NCBI GenBank assembly: GCA_012270995.1
Contig: JAAXHG010000191.1
Span: 1-55,600, forward strand
Direction of reading: 5' to 3'
Source of the DNA: Vicinamibacteraceae bacterium
GTDB lineage: Bacteria > Acidobacteriota > Thermoanaerobaculia > Multivoradales > Multivoraceae
Length of the DNA stretch: 55,600 nt
The notes below the pieces were generated by a model. The model worked only from the letters and a program-made list of their open reading frames with translations. It searched no databases and was not told where the DNA came from. Position 1 is the stretch's first letter; the number at the start of each line of letters is the position of its first letter. The translations under genes were made by a program, and so were the position numbers. Positions 34,772 through 44,371 of this stretch are shown here, in pieces.

Positions 34772-35199
34772 TCCTCTTCCTCGACCTTCACCAGGGCGCC
34801 GCTTCGCACCCAGACCAGCGCATGCCGCCGCCGGACTCCGCGCCGCCGGTCCGACACGTCGCGCTCCACGATCTCGAGCAGGCGGTTCCGCTCTTCCTCC
34901 AGCCGCGCCAGCCGCTCCTGCAGGGCCAGAACGACCTCGACGCCCGCGAGGTTGACGCCCATGTCGCGGGTCAGCGTCAGGATCGACTCCAGCCGGTGGA
35001 GGGAGTCCTCGTCGTAGAGACGCGTGTTGCCGTCACTTCGCCGCGGCCGGAGCAGTCCCTCCCGCTCGTAGAGGCGCAGCGTCTGGGGATGGATGTCGTA
35101 GCGCTCCGCGACCTTGCTGATCATCACGTAGCGACCGCCCCCCACCCGCCGGCGGCGGGACGGGGGGCGGCGCTTTCGTGAGGACCGCGGCTGAGCCAT
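34768..35199 (-). CDS. hspR: HspR-type MerR-family heat-shock repressor
   Basis: A transcription factor of 143 residues that in other bacteria represses dnaK-type operons, using DnaK as co-repressor. After a very basic N-terminus (1-25) comes the winged HTH: MISKVAERYDIHPQTLRLYEREGLLRP with wing NTRLYDED. A coiled-coil dimerisation helix follows (about 85-112, LQERLARLEEERNRLLEIVE). The gene begins 8 bases after dnaK, as in actinobacterial dnaK operons, which supports the HspR assignment and autoregulation. The C-terminus is longer than the minimal family. Confidence 0.85.
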   Translation of the reverse strand: MAQPRSSRKRRPPSRRRRVGGGRYVMISKVAERYDIHPQTLRLYEREGLLRPRRSDGNTRLYDEDSLHRLESILTLTRDMGVNLAGVEVVLALQERLARLEEERNRLLEIVERDVSDRRRGVRRRHALVWVRSGALVKVEEED

Positions 35200-35207
35200 G
35201 GCAACCC

Positions 35208-37139
35208 CTAGTTTGCCTTGTCGTCCCCGGAAGTCTCGTCCACGTCGACGAAGTCGGCGTCGATCACGTCATCGTCGCCCTCGGAGGCCGGACCTTCCGG
35301 CCCGGCGCCCGCTCCCGGCGCACCCTCCGGCGGCGCCTGGGCACTCGTCTGCTCGTAGATCACCTGGGCCAGCTTGTGCGAGGCCTGGGTCAGGCCGGCC
35401 GAAGCGCTGGCCATCGCCGCGGCGTCCTCCGCCTCCATGGCCTTCTTCGCTTCCTCGATCGCCGACTCGATCTCGCCGGCATCGGTCTCGGACAGCTTGT
35501 CCCTGTGCTCGGCGAGGTTCTTTTCGGTGCCGTAGACGAGGGAGTCGAGCTGGTTGCGGGCGTCGATGACTTCCCGCCGCTGCTTGTCCTCTTCGCTGTG
35601 CGCCTTCGCGTCCTCGACCATGCGCTCGATCTCGTCCTTGTCGATGCCGCCGGAACCGGTGATCGTGATCTTCTGCTCCTTGCCCGTGCCCTTATCCCTG
35701 GCCGAGACGTTCACGATGCCGTTCGCGTCGATGTCGAAGGTAACCTCGATCTGCGGCATGCCCCGGGGCGCCGGCGGGATCCCCACCAGGTGGAAGCGGC
35801 CGAGCGTCCGGTTGTGACCCGCCATTTCGCGTTCGCCCTGCAACACGTGGACCTCGACCGAGGTCTGGTTGTCGCCGGCGGTGGAAAACGTCTCGCTCTT
35901 GCGCGTCGGGATCGTCGTGTTCCGGTCGATCAGCTTCGTGAACACGCCGCCCAGCGTCTCGATGCCGAGCGACAGGGGCGTGACGTCGAGGAGCAGGACA
36001 TCCGTGACGTCTCCCGCCAGCACGCCACCCTGGATCGCGGCGCCGATCGCGACGACCTCGTCCGGATTCACTCCCCTGTGCGGCTCACGGCCGAAGAACT
36101 CCTTGACCGCGTTCTGCACCGTGGGCATCCGGGTCTGGCCACCGACCATGACGACTTCCTCGATGTCGCTGGTGCTGAGACCGGCATCCTTGAGCGCCTG
36201 CCGGCAGGGCCCGAGGGTGCTCTCCACCAGGTCTTCGACGAGCTGCTCCAGCTTGCTCCGGGACAGTTTGACGTTCAGGTGCTTGGGACCCGAGGCGTCG
36301 GCGGTCACGAAGGGCAGGTTGATCTCGGTTTCCTGCACTCCGGACAGCTCGATCTTCGCCTTCTCGCCCGCCTCCTTGAGGCGCTGCATGGCCATCGGAT
36401 CCTGGCCCAGATCGATGCCCTGGTCCTTCTTGAACTCCGCCAGCAGCCAGTCGATGATCCGCTGGTCGATGTTGTCGCCGCCGAGGTGGGTGTCGCCGTT
36501 CGTCGACTTGACCTCGACGACCCCCTCACCGACTTCCAGGATGGAGATGTCGAACGTGCCGCCGCCGAAGTCGTACACGGCGATCGTGCGGTCGCCTTCC
36601 TTGTCCAGGCCGTAGGCGAGCGCCGCCGCGGTCGGCTCGTTGACCAGCCGTTCCACGGTGAGACCGGCGATCTGGCCGGCGTCGCGCGTCGCCTGACGCT
36701 GGGCGTCGTTGAAGTATGCCGGCACGGTGATCACCGCCCGGTCGACCGGACCGCCAAGGTAGTCCTCCGCCGCCTGCTTCAGCTTCTGCAGCACCATGGC
36801 CGAGATCTGCGGCGGGGTGTAGCTCTTGCCCGCGGCCTCGATCGCAACGTCGTCGCCCGAGCTCGTGACCGAGTAGGGAACCATCTTCTGCTCCCCCGAA
36901 ACCTCGCCCAGGCGCCGGCCCATGAACCGCTTGATCGAGAAGATCGTGTTCTGCGGATTCGTCACCGCCTGTCGCTTCGCGACCTGCCCGACCAGCCGCT
37001 CGCCCTTGTCGGTGAACGCCACGATCGACGGCGTGGTCCGGCTTCCCTCCGAGTTCGGAATCACCTTCGGATCCGAACCCTCCATCAGGGCGACGACGCT
37101 GTTCGTCGTCCCCAAGTCGATGCCTATGATCTTGCTCAA
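35208..37139 (-). CDS. dnaK: Molecular chaperone DnaK (Hsp70)
   Basis: An ATP-dependent cytoplasmic chaperone of 643 residues. The N-terminal nucleotide-binding domain begins [18 protein letters not shown], with [15 protein letters not shown] and the VGGQTRMP block. The substrate-binding domain contains [14 protein letters not shown], and the helical lid ends in an acidic tail ([13 protein letters not shown]). The start codon is TTG (37139) with GGGAG 8 bases upstream. grpE and dnaJ are not beside it; hspR and a DnaC-like ATPase follow. A good promoter lies about 100 bases upstream. Confidence 0.97.
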   Translation of the reverse strand: MSKIIGIDLGTTNSVVALMEGSDPKVIPNSEGSRTTPSIVAFTDKGERLVGQVAKRQAVTNPQNTIFSIKRFMGRRLGEVSGEQKMVPYSVTSSGDDVAIEAAGKSYTPPQISAMVLQKLKQAAEDYLGGPVDRAVITVPAYFNDAQRQATRDAGQIAGLTVERLVNEPTAAALAYGLDKEGDRTIAVYDFGGGTFDISILEVGEGVVEVKSTNGDTHLGGDNIDQRIIDWLLAEFKKDQGIDLGQDPMAMQRLKEAGEKAKIELSGVQETEINLPFVTADASGPKHLNVKLSRSKLEQLVEDLVESTLGPCRQALKDAGLSTSDIEEVVMVGGQTRMPTVQNAVKEFFGREPHRGVNPDEVVAIGAAIQGGVLAGDVTDVLLLDVTPLSLGIETLGGVFTKLIDRNTTIPTRKSETFSTAGDNQTSVEVHVLQGEREMAGHNRTLGRFHLVGIPPAPRGMPQIEVTFDIDANGIVNVSARDKGTGKEQKITITGSGGIDKDEIERMVEDAKAHSEEDKQRREVIDARNQLDSLVYGTEKNLAEHRDKLSETDAGEIESAIEEAKKAMEAEDAAAMASASAGLTQASHKLAQVIYEQTSAQAPPEGAPGAGAGPEGPASEGDDDVIDADFVDVDETSGDDKAN

Positions 37140-37235
37140 GTCCTCGTCTCCCGATCGCCCGCGCCAACCGGCGCGAGCGGTTTGTTTGCTGCCTTTCGGT
37201 TCGCTGCCGGGGCTTGCGGCTCCAACGCGCCGAGC

Positions 37236-37264
37236 ATCCTAAGACCTAAGCGGCCTGATGTCAA
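37236..37264 (-). promoter_or_regulatory. Sigma70-type promoter upstream of dnaK
   Basis: On the minus strand TTGACA (37264-37259) is followed after 17 bases by TAGGAT (37241-37236). The predicted start leaves a leader of about 90 bases. An imperfect inverted repeat CGCTcatatacAAGCG at 37295-37310, about 30 bases upstream of the -35, might be a regulator site. It is not a good match to the actinobacterial HAIR operator (CTTGAGT-N7-ACTCAAG). Confidence 0.65.
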
Positions 37265-37372
37265 GTCCTGCACACCTCGTATCTGACAGTGACACGCTCA
37301 TATACAAGCGGCCAGGATGTGCCGCGCCGAGGACGGCGCCCGGGGATGGCTCAGCGCCCCGGGGCTGTCGGG

Positions 37373-37840
37373 TCAGCTCCGCGTCTTCTCTACGTAGCGC
37401 ATCCGGATCTGGGCGAGGAGGTCGTCGAGCAGGGCCGTCTCCCGGGCGCTCACGTTCCCCCGGGTCTTCTCCTGGAGCACGGCCAGCAGGTCGATGTGCA
37501 TGCGAGCCCGCGGCAGATCCTCAGCACTCTGGCCATCCGGAAGCTGCGCATCGCCGAGCAGGAAGGCGATCGGCTCGGCGAGCATGGCCACCAGATCCAT
37601 GAAACCGGGCCCGGCACCGGCCGCCGGCGACGGCCCCGCGGTCGCCTCTGCGGGTCTCGTGCCCGGGCCGCCCCGGGGCGGTTCGCCGCCGTCGACGCCC
37701 GAGGCTTCCCGCGGGGCAGTGTCCGGTGCCGCGGGCGGCGGGGCCTCGGCGCCTTTCGCGTCCTTCTGCTGCTCGAGAAAGCGGTACTCTTCGCGCAGCT
37801 CGCCGTCGTCCGTGAACATCCTCCTGTCGGTGACCTTCAC
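37373..37840 (-). CDS. DUF1844 domain-containing protein
   Basis: A protein of 155 residues from the GTG at 37840 (GGGGG 6 bases upstream). After KVTDRRMFTDDGELREEYRFLEQ, residues about 30-85 are a Pro/Ala/Gly-rich disordered linker. The C-terminal 75 residues are the DUF1844 domain: GFMDLVAMLAEPIAFLLGD, ARMHIDLLAVLQEKTRGN and ETALLDDLLAQIRMRYVE. The domain's function is unknown; it is common in Acidobacteriota, Deltaproteobacteria and Planctomycetota. The gene is divergent from mazG with only 19 bases between starts, so its promoter must overlap the start of mazG. Confidence 0.85.
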   Translation of the reverse strand: MKVTDRRMFTDDGELREEYRFLEQQKDAKGAEAPPPAAPDTAPREASGVDGGEPPRGGPGTRPAEATAGPSPAAGAGPGFMDLVAMLAEPIAFLLGDAQLPDGQSAEDLPRARMHIDLLAVLQEKTRGNVSARETALLDDLLAQIRMRYVEKTRS

Positions 37841-37859
37841 ATCCGACCCCCAGCGAAGA

Positions 37860-38666
37860 ATGAGCGATCGTAACAGAGCCGACGGAGCGCCGCGGGACCC
37901 CTCCTCGCTGGCCCCGATCGGCACCCTGATCGACCGGCTCCGCCGGGACTGTCCCTGGAATCGCGAGCTGTCCCTTGGGGATCTGCGCGCCTACCTGATC
38001 GAGGAGGCGCACGAGCTGGCCGCCGCGATCGACGAGCGCGATCCCGCGGCGATCAACGAGGAGCTGGGCGATCTGCTCTTCGAGGCGGTCTACGTCGCCC
38101 GGCTCGCCAGCGCCGAGCTGTCGGACGTGCCGGTCGGCGACGCAATTCGAACCGTGATCGAGAAGATGGTGGCCCGTCACCCGCACGTGTTCGGCGACGA
38201 GGAGGCCTCATCCGCGGCCGAGGTCGCGGCCCTCTGGGAGCAACGCAAACGTGATCGGGCCGGACGTTCCGTGCTCGACGGCGTGCCCGCATCGCTGCCG
38301 GCGCTGGTCGGCGCCTACCGCCTCGGTCAGAAGGCGGCCGGCATCGGCTTCGACTGGGACGCGGCGCCGTCCGTGCGCGCCAAGGTGTCCGAGGAGCTAG
38401 ACGAACTGGACCGGGAGATGGCGACGGACGAGTCGGTGTCGACGACGAGGGTCGAAGAAGAGTTGGGCGACGTCCTCTTCGCGGTGGCCAATCTGGCTCG
38501 CCACCTCAACGTGGATCCGGAGCGCGCCCTCGCGGCAGCGAACCGGAAGTTCCGCCGCCGCTTCGCGGTGGTGGAAGCGGAACTCGACTCGGGAGTCCGC
38601 GACGCCGAGACCGACGGCAGCCGGATGGAACGGCTCTGGGAGCGAGCCAAACGGGAAGAGGAGTGA
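37860..38666 (+). CDS. mazG: MazG nucleoside triphosphate pyrophosphohydrolase
   Basis: Hydrolyses (d)NTPs to monophosphates and pyrophosphate, as house-cleaning or (p)ppGpp-related control. The 268-residue protein has the two tandem MazG domains of the E. coli type: LIDRLRRDCPWNRELSLGDLRAYLIEEAHEL with EExxE/ExxD metal ligands (EELGDLLFE) in the first, and the second with VSEELDELDREM and VEEELGDVLFAVANLARHL. The central HPHVFGDE segment and C-terminal RFxxVExEL are family features. The start at 37860 has no strong ribosome site. Confidence 0.92.
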   Translation: MSDRNRADGAPRDPSSLAPIGTLIDRLRRDCPWNRELSLGDLRAYLIEEAHELAAAIDERDPAAINEELGDLLFEAVYVARLASAELSDVPVGDAIRTVIEKMVARHPHVFGDEEASSAAEVAALWEQRKRDRAGRSVLDGVPASLPALVGAYRLGQKAAGIGFDWDAAPSVRAKVSEELDELDREMATDESVSTTRVEEELGDVLFAVANLARHLNVDPERALAAANRKFRRRFAVVEAELDSGVRDAETDGSRMERLWERAKREEE

Positions 38667-38679
38667 CCGCGGCTACTGC

Positions 38680-39888
38680 TTACAGGTTCACCGACTCCGC
38701 CGGGGGTTCCAATATCCTGTCGATCGCACCCTCGAGCACCGGATCCGACCCGTCTTCCGGCTCGGTGAAGAAGAGAGCGCCGAGGCGGTGCTCCCGCTCG
38801 ATGCGGATCCTGCTGTTGAGCCGCTCGCCGTCCGGGTCGGTGTAGAAGGCCGAGGTCAACTCCAGCACGCCACCGCCGTTCGGCAGCTCGATCTGCTCGA
38901 CCTCGCCCGCGTAGCCGAAGGTCGGTTCACCGTAGAGCTCGGCGCCTCTCGCCTTCCCGAGCACGGCCGTCAGGACTTCGGCGGCGCCCTGAGAACTCCG
39001 GTCGACCAGTACCGCGATGTCGCCCGAGTAGAGGCCCCCGGCGCCCTCGAAGCTCCGGAGCTCGCGGTCCTCGCGGTCGACGAGACCGCCCAGATCACCC
39101 TCTACGAACCGGCCCGCGACCGCGTAGGCATCCGCGACCGATCCTCCGGCGACACCGCGCACGTCGATCAGCAGCCAGTCGCCCGCGTACCCGGCGAGCG
39201 CCGCGTCGACGTGGCCCGCCGTGCCCTCGTCGAAGCTCGGGATCGTGAGCACGCCGACGCCGCGCACTTCCTCGAACTCGGGCGGAAGAAGGTCGTATTC
39301 GGCAAGAACGAGACCGGTCTCGACGCTCTCGCCGCGCTTTACGAGTTCGAACTGCAACTCGGAACCGACAGGTGCCGCGAGTTGCCGGCGCAGCTCCCAC
39401 AGCGGCATTTCGCGAGACGAACGGCCGTTGATCATGGACACGATGTCGGCCCGTTCAAAGCCCGCCACGTCGGCCGGACTGCCACGGTCCACCGCGGCGA
39501 CGTAAGCCGTCCCGCGCTCCTTGAGCACCAACAGGCCGCTGTGGCGGCGGCCGATCTCCCGCGCGGCCCGGTAGGACTCCACCTCGCTCGCCGGCACATA
39601 CACCGAGAACGAATCCAGGGCGTCGGTCGCTCCGTCCAGAGCGCCCGCCATCAGGCCGCGGCCGCCGACCTCCTCGACGTAGGAGCCGCGGATCAGCCGC
39701 AGGACTTCCTCCCACAGCGTGATGTACTTGTAGATCGAGTCGGTGCCGGGCTCGTCGTCCGCGGCGCCCAACCACGCGCCGCTGGCAAGACCAAGGACGA
39801 AGAGCAGCGAGACGCAGACGAAGAGCAGCCTGCCGCCGACTCCCGCCCGGCGGTCCACGGGCGGACGCTTCTCATCCTCTGGGATCAC
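38680..39888 (-). CDS. S41-family (C-terminal processing) peptidase homologue lacking catalytic Ser and Lys
   Basis: A membrane-anchored protein of 402 residues with the CTP architecture: transmembrane helix (about 20-40), helical cap, a PDZ domain (about 115-190) and the S41 core (about 205-370). In active enzymes the core reads VLVN-x-GSASASE and GEKTFGKG. Here these are VLVDRSSQGAAE and GEPTFGYAG, so the nucleophile Ser is Gly301 and the general base Lys is Tyr326. The fold is preserved but proteolysis is unlikely, so a scaffold or binding role is inferred. It ends the gcdH-glpX-dcd-kinase-STAS operon, 7 bases after the STAS gene. Confidence 0.82.
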   Translation of the reverse strand: MIPEDEKRPPVDRRAGVGGRLLFVCVSLLFVLGLASGAWLGAADDEPGTDSIYKYITLWEEVLRLIRGSYVEEVGGRGLMAGALDGATDALDSFSVYVPASEVESYRAAREIGRRHSGLLVLKERGTAYVAAVDRGSPADVAGFERADIVSMINGRSSREMPLWELRRQLAAPVGSELQFELVKRGESVETGLVLAEYDLLPPEFEEVRGVGVLTIPSFDEGTAGHVDAALAGYAGDWLLIDVRGVAGGSVADAYAVAGRFVEGDLGGLVDREDRELRSFEGAGGLYSGDIAVLVDRSSQGAAEVLTAVLGKARGAELYGEPTFGYAGEVEQIELPNGGGVLELTSAFYTDPDGERLNSRIRIEREHRLGALFFTEPEDGSDPVLEGAIDRILEPPAESVNL

Positions 39889-39895
39889 GGGTTCC

Positions 39896-40234
39896 TCAGG
39901 AGACCGACGCGACCGCCTCGTCCTCGTCCTCCATGATGTCGAGCACCGTGACCAACTGGGTGATCTGCAGCACGCCGAGCACGCGCCTCGGCAGCGAGAA
40001 CAGACCCAGCTTGCCGCCGCGGTTCGTCACCGTGGTGTAGGCGGCGATCAACTCGCCGACGCCGGAGGAGTCGATCGTCCGCACGCGGCCCATGTTGAGC
40101 AGAATGTTCACTGCACCCGCGCCGACCGCTTCGTGAACGGCCTCCCTCAGAGCAACGTCCCCCTCGCCGATGGTGATCTTGCCCTGGAGATCGAGAATCG
40201 TCGCTCCATCCCGCTGGCGCTTGTCAATCTTCAT
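39896..40234 (-). CDS. STAS-domain anti-sigma factor antagonist
   Basis: A small cytoplasmic protein of 112 residues like SpoIIAA/RsbV. The phosphorylatable serine is in VRTIDSSGVGELIAAY, with the strand-helix pattern of the STAS fold before it. The partner is the anti-sigma kinase encoded just upstream, whose stop overlaps this ATG (ATGA). Dephosphorylated antagonist would bind the kinase and free a sigma factor. No sigma factor or PP2C phosphatase is encoded in the window. Confidence 0.88.
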   Translation of the reverse strand: MKIDKRQRDGATILDLQGKITIGEGDVALREAVHEAVGAGAVNILLNMGRVRTIDSSGVGELIAAYTTVTNRGGKLGLFSLPRRVLGVLQITQLVTVLDIMEDEDEAVASVS

Positions 40235-40698
40235 TCCGCTCCTCCCTGGTCTCCTTCGGCGCCCGTGCGCGGACCACCGAACTTCTTGTGAAGCCGGACC
40301 TTCGTGCCGCCCTCGGCGCCAAAGTCGTACTCGATCTTATCCATGAACTTCCTCATGTAGAAGATGCCCCGGCCCCGTGTCTTCAGAAGGTTGTCCGGCG
40401 CCAGCGGATCCTCCACCGCGGCCGGGTCGAACCCGCCGCCCTCGTCTTCCACCGTGATCTCGATCCCGTCCGCACCCACTTCAAGCGCCACCTCGACCTT
40501 CTTCTCGGGGTCCTGCGCGTTGCCGTGTTTGATCGCGTTCGTCAGGGCCTCCCGCAGCGCGATGCCCATCCAGTAGGCGCTCTCCTCGTCCACATCCAGC
40601 GGTTCGAGCGCTTCGTCCACCACCGCCAGCACCAGTTCGATGTTCTCGTACCGGCTGCTGACGCTGAGCCGGATCGTCTGCCGAGAGGGTGCGGACAC
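40231..40698 (-). CDS. Anti-sigma-factor-type serine kinase (RsbW/SpoIIAB-like HATPase)
   Basis: A GHKL ATPase of about 155 residues. The N-box is GIALREALTNAIKHGN, the G1 box is VEDEGGGFDP and the G2 box is TRGRGIFYMRKFMD. Proteins of this type bind a sigma factor and phosphorylate the STAS antagonist. The GTG at 40698, 14 bases after the dcd stop, is the best start. The longer open frame is read over dcd and is not coding. It is coupled to the STAS gene by ATGA. Confidence 0.85.
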   Translation of the reverse strand: MSAPSRQTIRLSVSSRYENIELVLAVVDEALEPLDVDEESAYWMGIALREALTNAIKHGNAQDPEKKVEVALEVGADGIEITVEDEGGGFDPAAVEDPLAPDNLLKTRGRGIFYMRKFMDKIEYDFGAEGGTKVRLHKKFGGPRTGAEGDQGGAE

Positions 40699-40712
40699 GA
40701 TCTTGGGTACAC

Positions 40713-41201
40713 TCAGCTCCGCGCCCGCGTCGCACCGACCTGGTGCTGGTACTTGCTCTTCGCGCCCGGCTCGCCATACGCGATGTCCGGCTCCGATTCC
40801 ATCGCGATGAAGATCAACTGGGCGATCCGGCGGCCCGCGTCGAGCACGAAGGGGACCGGCCCGAGGTTCTGCAGTTCGAGCGTGATGTTCCCCTCGAAGC
40901 CCGGGTCGCACCAGCCGGCCAGGGAGTGGTTGATCCACAACCGGCCCAGGGTCGACTTGAGCTTCAGGTCGCACGCAACCGAACGCGGGATACGCACGAA
41001 CTCGAGGGTGGTGGCCAGAACCACCTCGTTCGGGAACAGCTTGACCTTGTCGCCGCGAAACTCCTCCGGGTCGCGCGTGGGGCAGATCCAGTGGTCGCCG
41101 ACACGGACGTCGTAGCTGGCCGCGTTCACCTGCCCCGGTTCGAAGGGGTCGACGCCGCCGGCCTCGCCCCAGGCGCGGATCCAGTGGTCCGGCTTGATCA
41201 C
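40713..41201 (-). CDS. dcd: dCTP deaminase
   Basis: Deaminates dCTP to dUTP for thymidylate synthesis. The trimeric dUTPase-like fold of 162 residues shows LKSTLGRLWINHSLAGWCDPGFEGNITLEL, which contains the catalytic Glu, and RRIAQLIF with KYQHQ near the C-terminus. It starts at a GTG. The bifunctional dCTP deaminase/dUTPase form cannot be excluded from sequence alone. It is 36 bases after glpX in the same direction. Confidence 0.88.
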   Translation of the reverse strand: MIKPDHWIRAWGEAGGVDPFEPGQVNAASYDVRVGDHWICPTRDPEEFRGDKVKLFPNEVVLATTLEFVRIPRSVACDLKLKSTLGRLWINHSLAGWCDPGFEGNITLELQNLGPVPFVLDAGRRIAQLIFIAMESEPDIAYGEPGAKSKYQHQVGATRARS

Positions 41202-41237
41202 GGCCGTTCCGCCACTGTGCCGTCCACGTTCCCCACC

Positions 41238-42212
41238 TCAGTAGAAGTAGACGGGACCGCCGTCCTCGCCACGGTGAATCGTCTCGACGAAACGAATGAC
41301 GCCCTCCTTGAGCGACATGGTCAGCGTCGACGTGCGGAAGCCGTCACCAAAGAAGCGGACGCCCCGGAGCAGGTCGCCGCCGGTGACGCCGGTGCAGCAG
41401 AACAGGATGTCCTCCCCCGGCGCGAGCTCTTCGGTCCTGTAGATGCGGTCGGAATCCTCGATGTCGAACTCGGCGAGTCGCCGCCTCTGCTCGTCGGAAA
41501 GCGCCGACAGCCGCCCCTGAATCTCCCCGCCGAGGCAACGCATCGCCGCCGCCGTGATCACCCCTTCCGGCGCGCCGCCGGCGCCGATCACCGCGTGGAT
41601 CCCCGTGCCGCGGACCGCCGCCGCGATCGCCGTCGACAGGTCGCCGTCGCCGATCAGCTTGATGCGCGCCCCGGCGGTCCGGATGTCGTCGATCAGGTCC
41701 CGGTGCCGGTCCCGGTCGAGTACGACCACGGTCAAGTCGCTGACGGCGCAGTCGAAGGCGCCCGCGATCGCCTTCAGGTTGTCCTCGACCGGAGCGTCCA
41801 GGTCGACCTTGCCGCGGGCGGTCGGGCCGACCACGATCTTGTCCATGTAGATGTCCGGGGCGTGGAGCAGGCCGCCGCGCTCGGAGGCGGCGAGCACGGC
41901 CATCGCGTCGGAAGCCCCGGTGGCGCAGAGATTCGTCCCCTCCAGGGGGTCGACCGCGAAGTCCACCTGCAGATCGCCCGGCGCTCCGCGGCCGACCTTC
42001 TCGCCGACGTAGAGCATAGGCGCCCTGTCGCGCTCCCCCTCGCCGATCACCACCCGGCCGTCGATCTCCATCTCCGCCAGGACCCCGCGCATCGCCTCGA
42101 CGGCGACGTGGTCCGAGTGGTGGCGGTCGCCGTATCCCATCGTCTGGGCCGCCGCGACCGCGGCGGCCTCGGTGACGGCGACGAAGTCGTGGTCGCGGAG
42201 CTCCCCGGTCAC
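41238..42212 (-). CDS. glpX: Class II fructose-1,6-bisphosphatase
   Basis: Dephosphorylates fructose 1,6-bisphosphate in gluconeogenesis. The 324-residue protein has the GlpX signatures [35 protein letters not shown] (metal- and phosphate-binding) and the [18 protein letters not shown] loop. The start is a GTG overlapping the gcdH stop by 4 bases (GTGA). Gluconeogenic growth on acyl-CoA substrates would explain co-transcription with an acyl-CoA dehydrogenase. Confidence 0.93.
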   Translation of the reverse strand: MTGELRDHDFVAVTEAAAVAAAQTMGYGDRHHSDHVAVEAMRGVLAEMEIDGRVVIGEGERDRAPMLYVGEKVGRGAPGDLQVDFAVDPLEGTNLCATGASDAMAVLAASERGGLLHAPDIYMDKIVVGPTARGKVDLDAPVEDNLKAIAGAFDCAVSDLTVVVLDRDRHRDLIDDIRTAGARIKLIGDGDLSTAIAAAVRGTGIHAVIGAGGAPEGVITAAAMRCLGGEIQGRLSALSDEQRRRLAEFDIEDSDRIYRTEELAPGEDILFCCTGVTGGDLLRGVRFFGDGFRTSTLTMSLKEGVIRFVETIHRGEDGGPVYFY

Positions 42213-43456
42213 GAGCCGCCCCCCGCGGCGGCAGCGGCCAGCTCCGGCCGGCCGGCGGCCTCGCGCGCCTGGCTGCGGCTCATCGGCGGGTTGAAGGAAG
42301 GAATGCCGGTGATCGCCGCGCCGATCACGAGGCCGTGGATGTCATGCGTGCCCTCGTAGGTGTAGACGGACTCGATGTTCAGCATGTGGCGGACCACCGG
42401 GTACTCGTCGGAAATGCCGTTGGCGCCGAGGATCTCCCGCGCCAGCTTCGCGCATTCGCGCGCGACCCAGACGTTGTTCCGCTTGCACATCGAAACGTGC
42501 TGCGGTTCGATCGTCCCCGCCGTCTTCAGCCTCGCCAACTGGTAGACGAGGAACTGTCCCTTGGTGATCTCGGTGATCATCCAGGCCAGCTTCTCCTGAA
42601 CGAGCTGGTGACTGGCGATCGGCTGACCGGCGAATTGCACCCGTTGACGGGCGTACTCGAGCGCTGTGTAGTAGCACTCCATCGCCGACCCGAGGCCGCC
42701 CCAGCAGATGCCGTAACGAGCCTGGTTCAGGGTCTGGAGCGCGCTGCCGACACCCCGGGTGCCAGGCAGGATGTTGCCTTTCGGAATGCGGCAGTTCTGG
42801 AACGAGAGTTCGCCGGTGACCGAGGCCCGCAGCGAGAACTTCCCGTGCTGCTCCGCGCTCACGAAGCCCTCCGTGCCCTTCTCGACGAGGAACCCGCGGA
42901 TCCCTTCGTCCGTTCGCGCCCAGACGACGGCGACATCGGCGACGCTGCCGTTCGTGATCCACTGCTTGGCGCCGTTCAGCACCCAGCAGTCCCCGTCCCG
43001 CCGCGCGCGCGTGCGCATCGCCGAGGGGTTCGAGCCGAAGTCCGGCTCGGTGAGGCCGAAGCAGCCGATCATCCGCCCGCTCGCCAGTCCGGGAATGAAG
43101 CGGTCCTTCTGCTCCTTCGAGCCGAAGGTCAGGATCGGGTACATGACCAGGGAGCTCTGCACCGAGACCATGCTCCGGATGCCGGAATCGCCGCGTTCGA
43201 GTTCCTGCATGACCAGGCCGTACGCGACGTCGCCCAAACCCGGCAGCCCGTACTCCGTGAAGTTCGCCCCGAACAGGTTCAGATCGCCCAGTTCGACCGC
43301 TAGCTCCATCGGTGCTCGCGCCTCCCGATGGTGCTCTTCGATGATCGGCTTCACCCGCTCGTCGACGAACTGGCGGACGGTGTCCCTGATCAACCTCTCC
43401 TCGCCGCTGAGCAGCGAGTCGAAGTTCATGAAATCAACGCCGGGGAATCGCTCCAA
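42209..43456 (-). CDS. gcdH: Glutaryl-CoA dehydrogenase (acyl-CoA dehydrogenase family)
   Basis: An FAD enzyme of 415 residues that probably oxidises and decarboxylates glutaryl-CoA to crotonyl-CoA in lysine/tryptophan breakdown. GCDH-type blocks are the [15 protein letters not shown] substrate-binding segment, [47 protein letters not shown] and [18 protein letters not shown], whose Glu is the catalytic base. The start is the TTG at 43456 because AGGAGG lies 6 bases upstream; the ATG nine codons later has none. It is first in a six-gene minus-strand operon. Confidence 0.88.
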   Translation of the reverse strand: MERFPGVDFMNFDSLLSGEERLIRDTVRQFVDERVKPIIEEHHREARAPMELAVELGDLNLFGANFTEYGLPGLGDVAYGLVMQELERGDSGIRSMVSVQSSLVMYPILTFGSKEQKDRFIPGLASGRMIGCFGLTEPDFGSNPSAMRTRARRDGDCWVLNGAKQWITNGSVADVAVVWARTDEGIRGFLVEKGTEGFVSAEQHGKFSLRASVTGELSFQNCRIPKGNILPGTRGVGSALQTLNQARYGICWGGLGSAMECYYTALEYARQRVQFAGQPIASHQLVQEKLAWMITEITKGQFLVYQLARLKTAGTIEPQHVSMCKRNNVWVARECAKLAREILGANGISDEYPVVRHMLNIESVYTYEGTHDIHGLVIGAAITGIPSFNPPMSRSQAREAAGRPELAAAAAGGGS

Positions 43457-43503
43457 GGCACCCTCCTGGATGGTCTGCGGCAGCGCCGAACCCTAGCAGT
43501 AGG

Positions 43504-44361
43504 ATGCCGGCCGTGACCCTGGTCCGAATCATGCTGCCGCTGGTGGCAGGCGTTGCCTGCGCCTGGTGGATCGACCGCTCGACCGCGGTGCGCGGGCTCA
43601 CGCCGCCGGGTTTCGGAAGCGCTACGGGCGAAGGTCTCGAGCGCCGCCTCGCCGCCATGGCACTGCTGGGGCTGGTGCTCTGGATCGGCGTCTTCGCGGC
43701 CTTCGGCCAGATCGGGCTGCCGTCCGCCATGGACCAGATCGACTTCGAGAGCCTCTCACCGCTACGGCTGTTCCAGATGCACGCGATTCTGGTCGCCATG
43801 CTGGCAGCCTGGCTGATGCTCGGCTACTGGCGCTGCGGGCATGGTGCCGGCACGGTCATCATGACCCAGCTTGGCCTGCGCACCCGCACCGGCCAGTCGA
43901 TCCCCACCGAGGTCGGGATGGGGCTGGGCGCGGGTGTCGTCCTGTGGGCCGGCGTGCTGGCCGTCGTGCTGCTGACGGCACTGGTCGTCGGCGCTGCGGG
44001 CGGGTTCGAGAACCTCCCGAACGAAGCACCGCAGATGGTGCTCTGGATGGGAGGCCTGCCGGTCGTGGTGCGACTCATGGTCAGCCTCTCCGCCGGCGTC
44101 GTCGAAGAGATCTTCTTCCGCGGCTTCCTGATGCCCCGGGTCGGCTTCGGCCTGTCGAACGTCCTGTTCGTCCTGGGCCACATGAGCTACGAGCAGCCGT
44201 TCATGCTCCTGGGCGTCGCCCTGCTCTCGATCGCCTTCAGTCTGCTGACTCTCTGGCGCGGCAACATCTGGCCCGCCATCGCCGCCCACTTCCTCTTCGA
44301 CGCGATTCAGCTCCTGGTCATCGTGCCGTCCGCAGCCGAAGCGGTCGGCGGAGCCCCGTAG
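43504..44361 (+). CDS. CPBP-family intramembrane glutamic endopeptidase
   Basis: An integral-membrane protein of 285 residues with about eight hydrophobic segments. The Abi/CaaX-protease motifs are VVEEIFFRGFL (EExxxR), FVLGHMSY (second motif His) and AAHFLFDAIQ (third motif His). Known members process prenylated or other membrane proteins or act in self-immunity. The substrate here is unknown. It is divergent from gcdH by 47 bases and convergent with the nucleoside transporter gene. Confidence 0.87.
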   Translation: MPAVTLVRIMLPLVAGVACAWWIDRSTAVRGLTPPGFGSATGEGLERRLAAMALLGLVLWIGVFAAFGQIGLPSAMDQIDFESLSPLRLFQMHAILVAMLAAWLMLGYWRCGHGAGTVIMTQLGLRTRTGQSIPTEVGMGLGAGVVLWAGVLAVVLLTALVVGAAGGFENLPNEAPQMVLWMGGLPVVVRLMVSLSAGVVEEIFFRGFLMPRVGFGLSNVLFVLGHMSYEQPFMLLGVALLSIAFSLLTLWRGNIWPAIAAHFLFDAIQLLVIVPSAAEAVGGAP

Positions 44362-44371
44362 GCTCGCGCCT

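Noticed and set aside
37295..37310. HAIR operator for HspR upstream of dnaK
   Set aside because: The inverted repeat is imperfect and does not match CTTGAGT-N7-ACTCAAG; I mention it only as a possible site.
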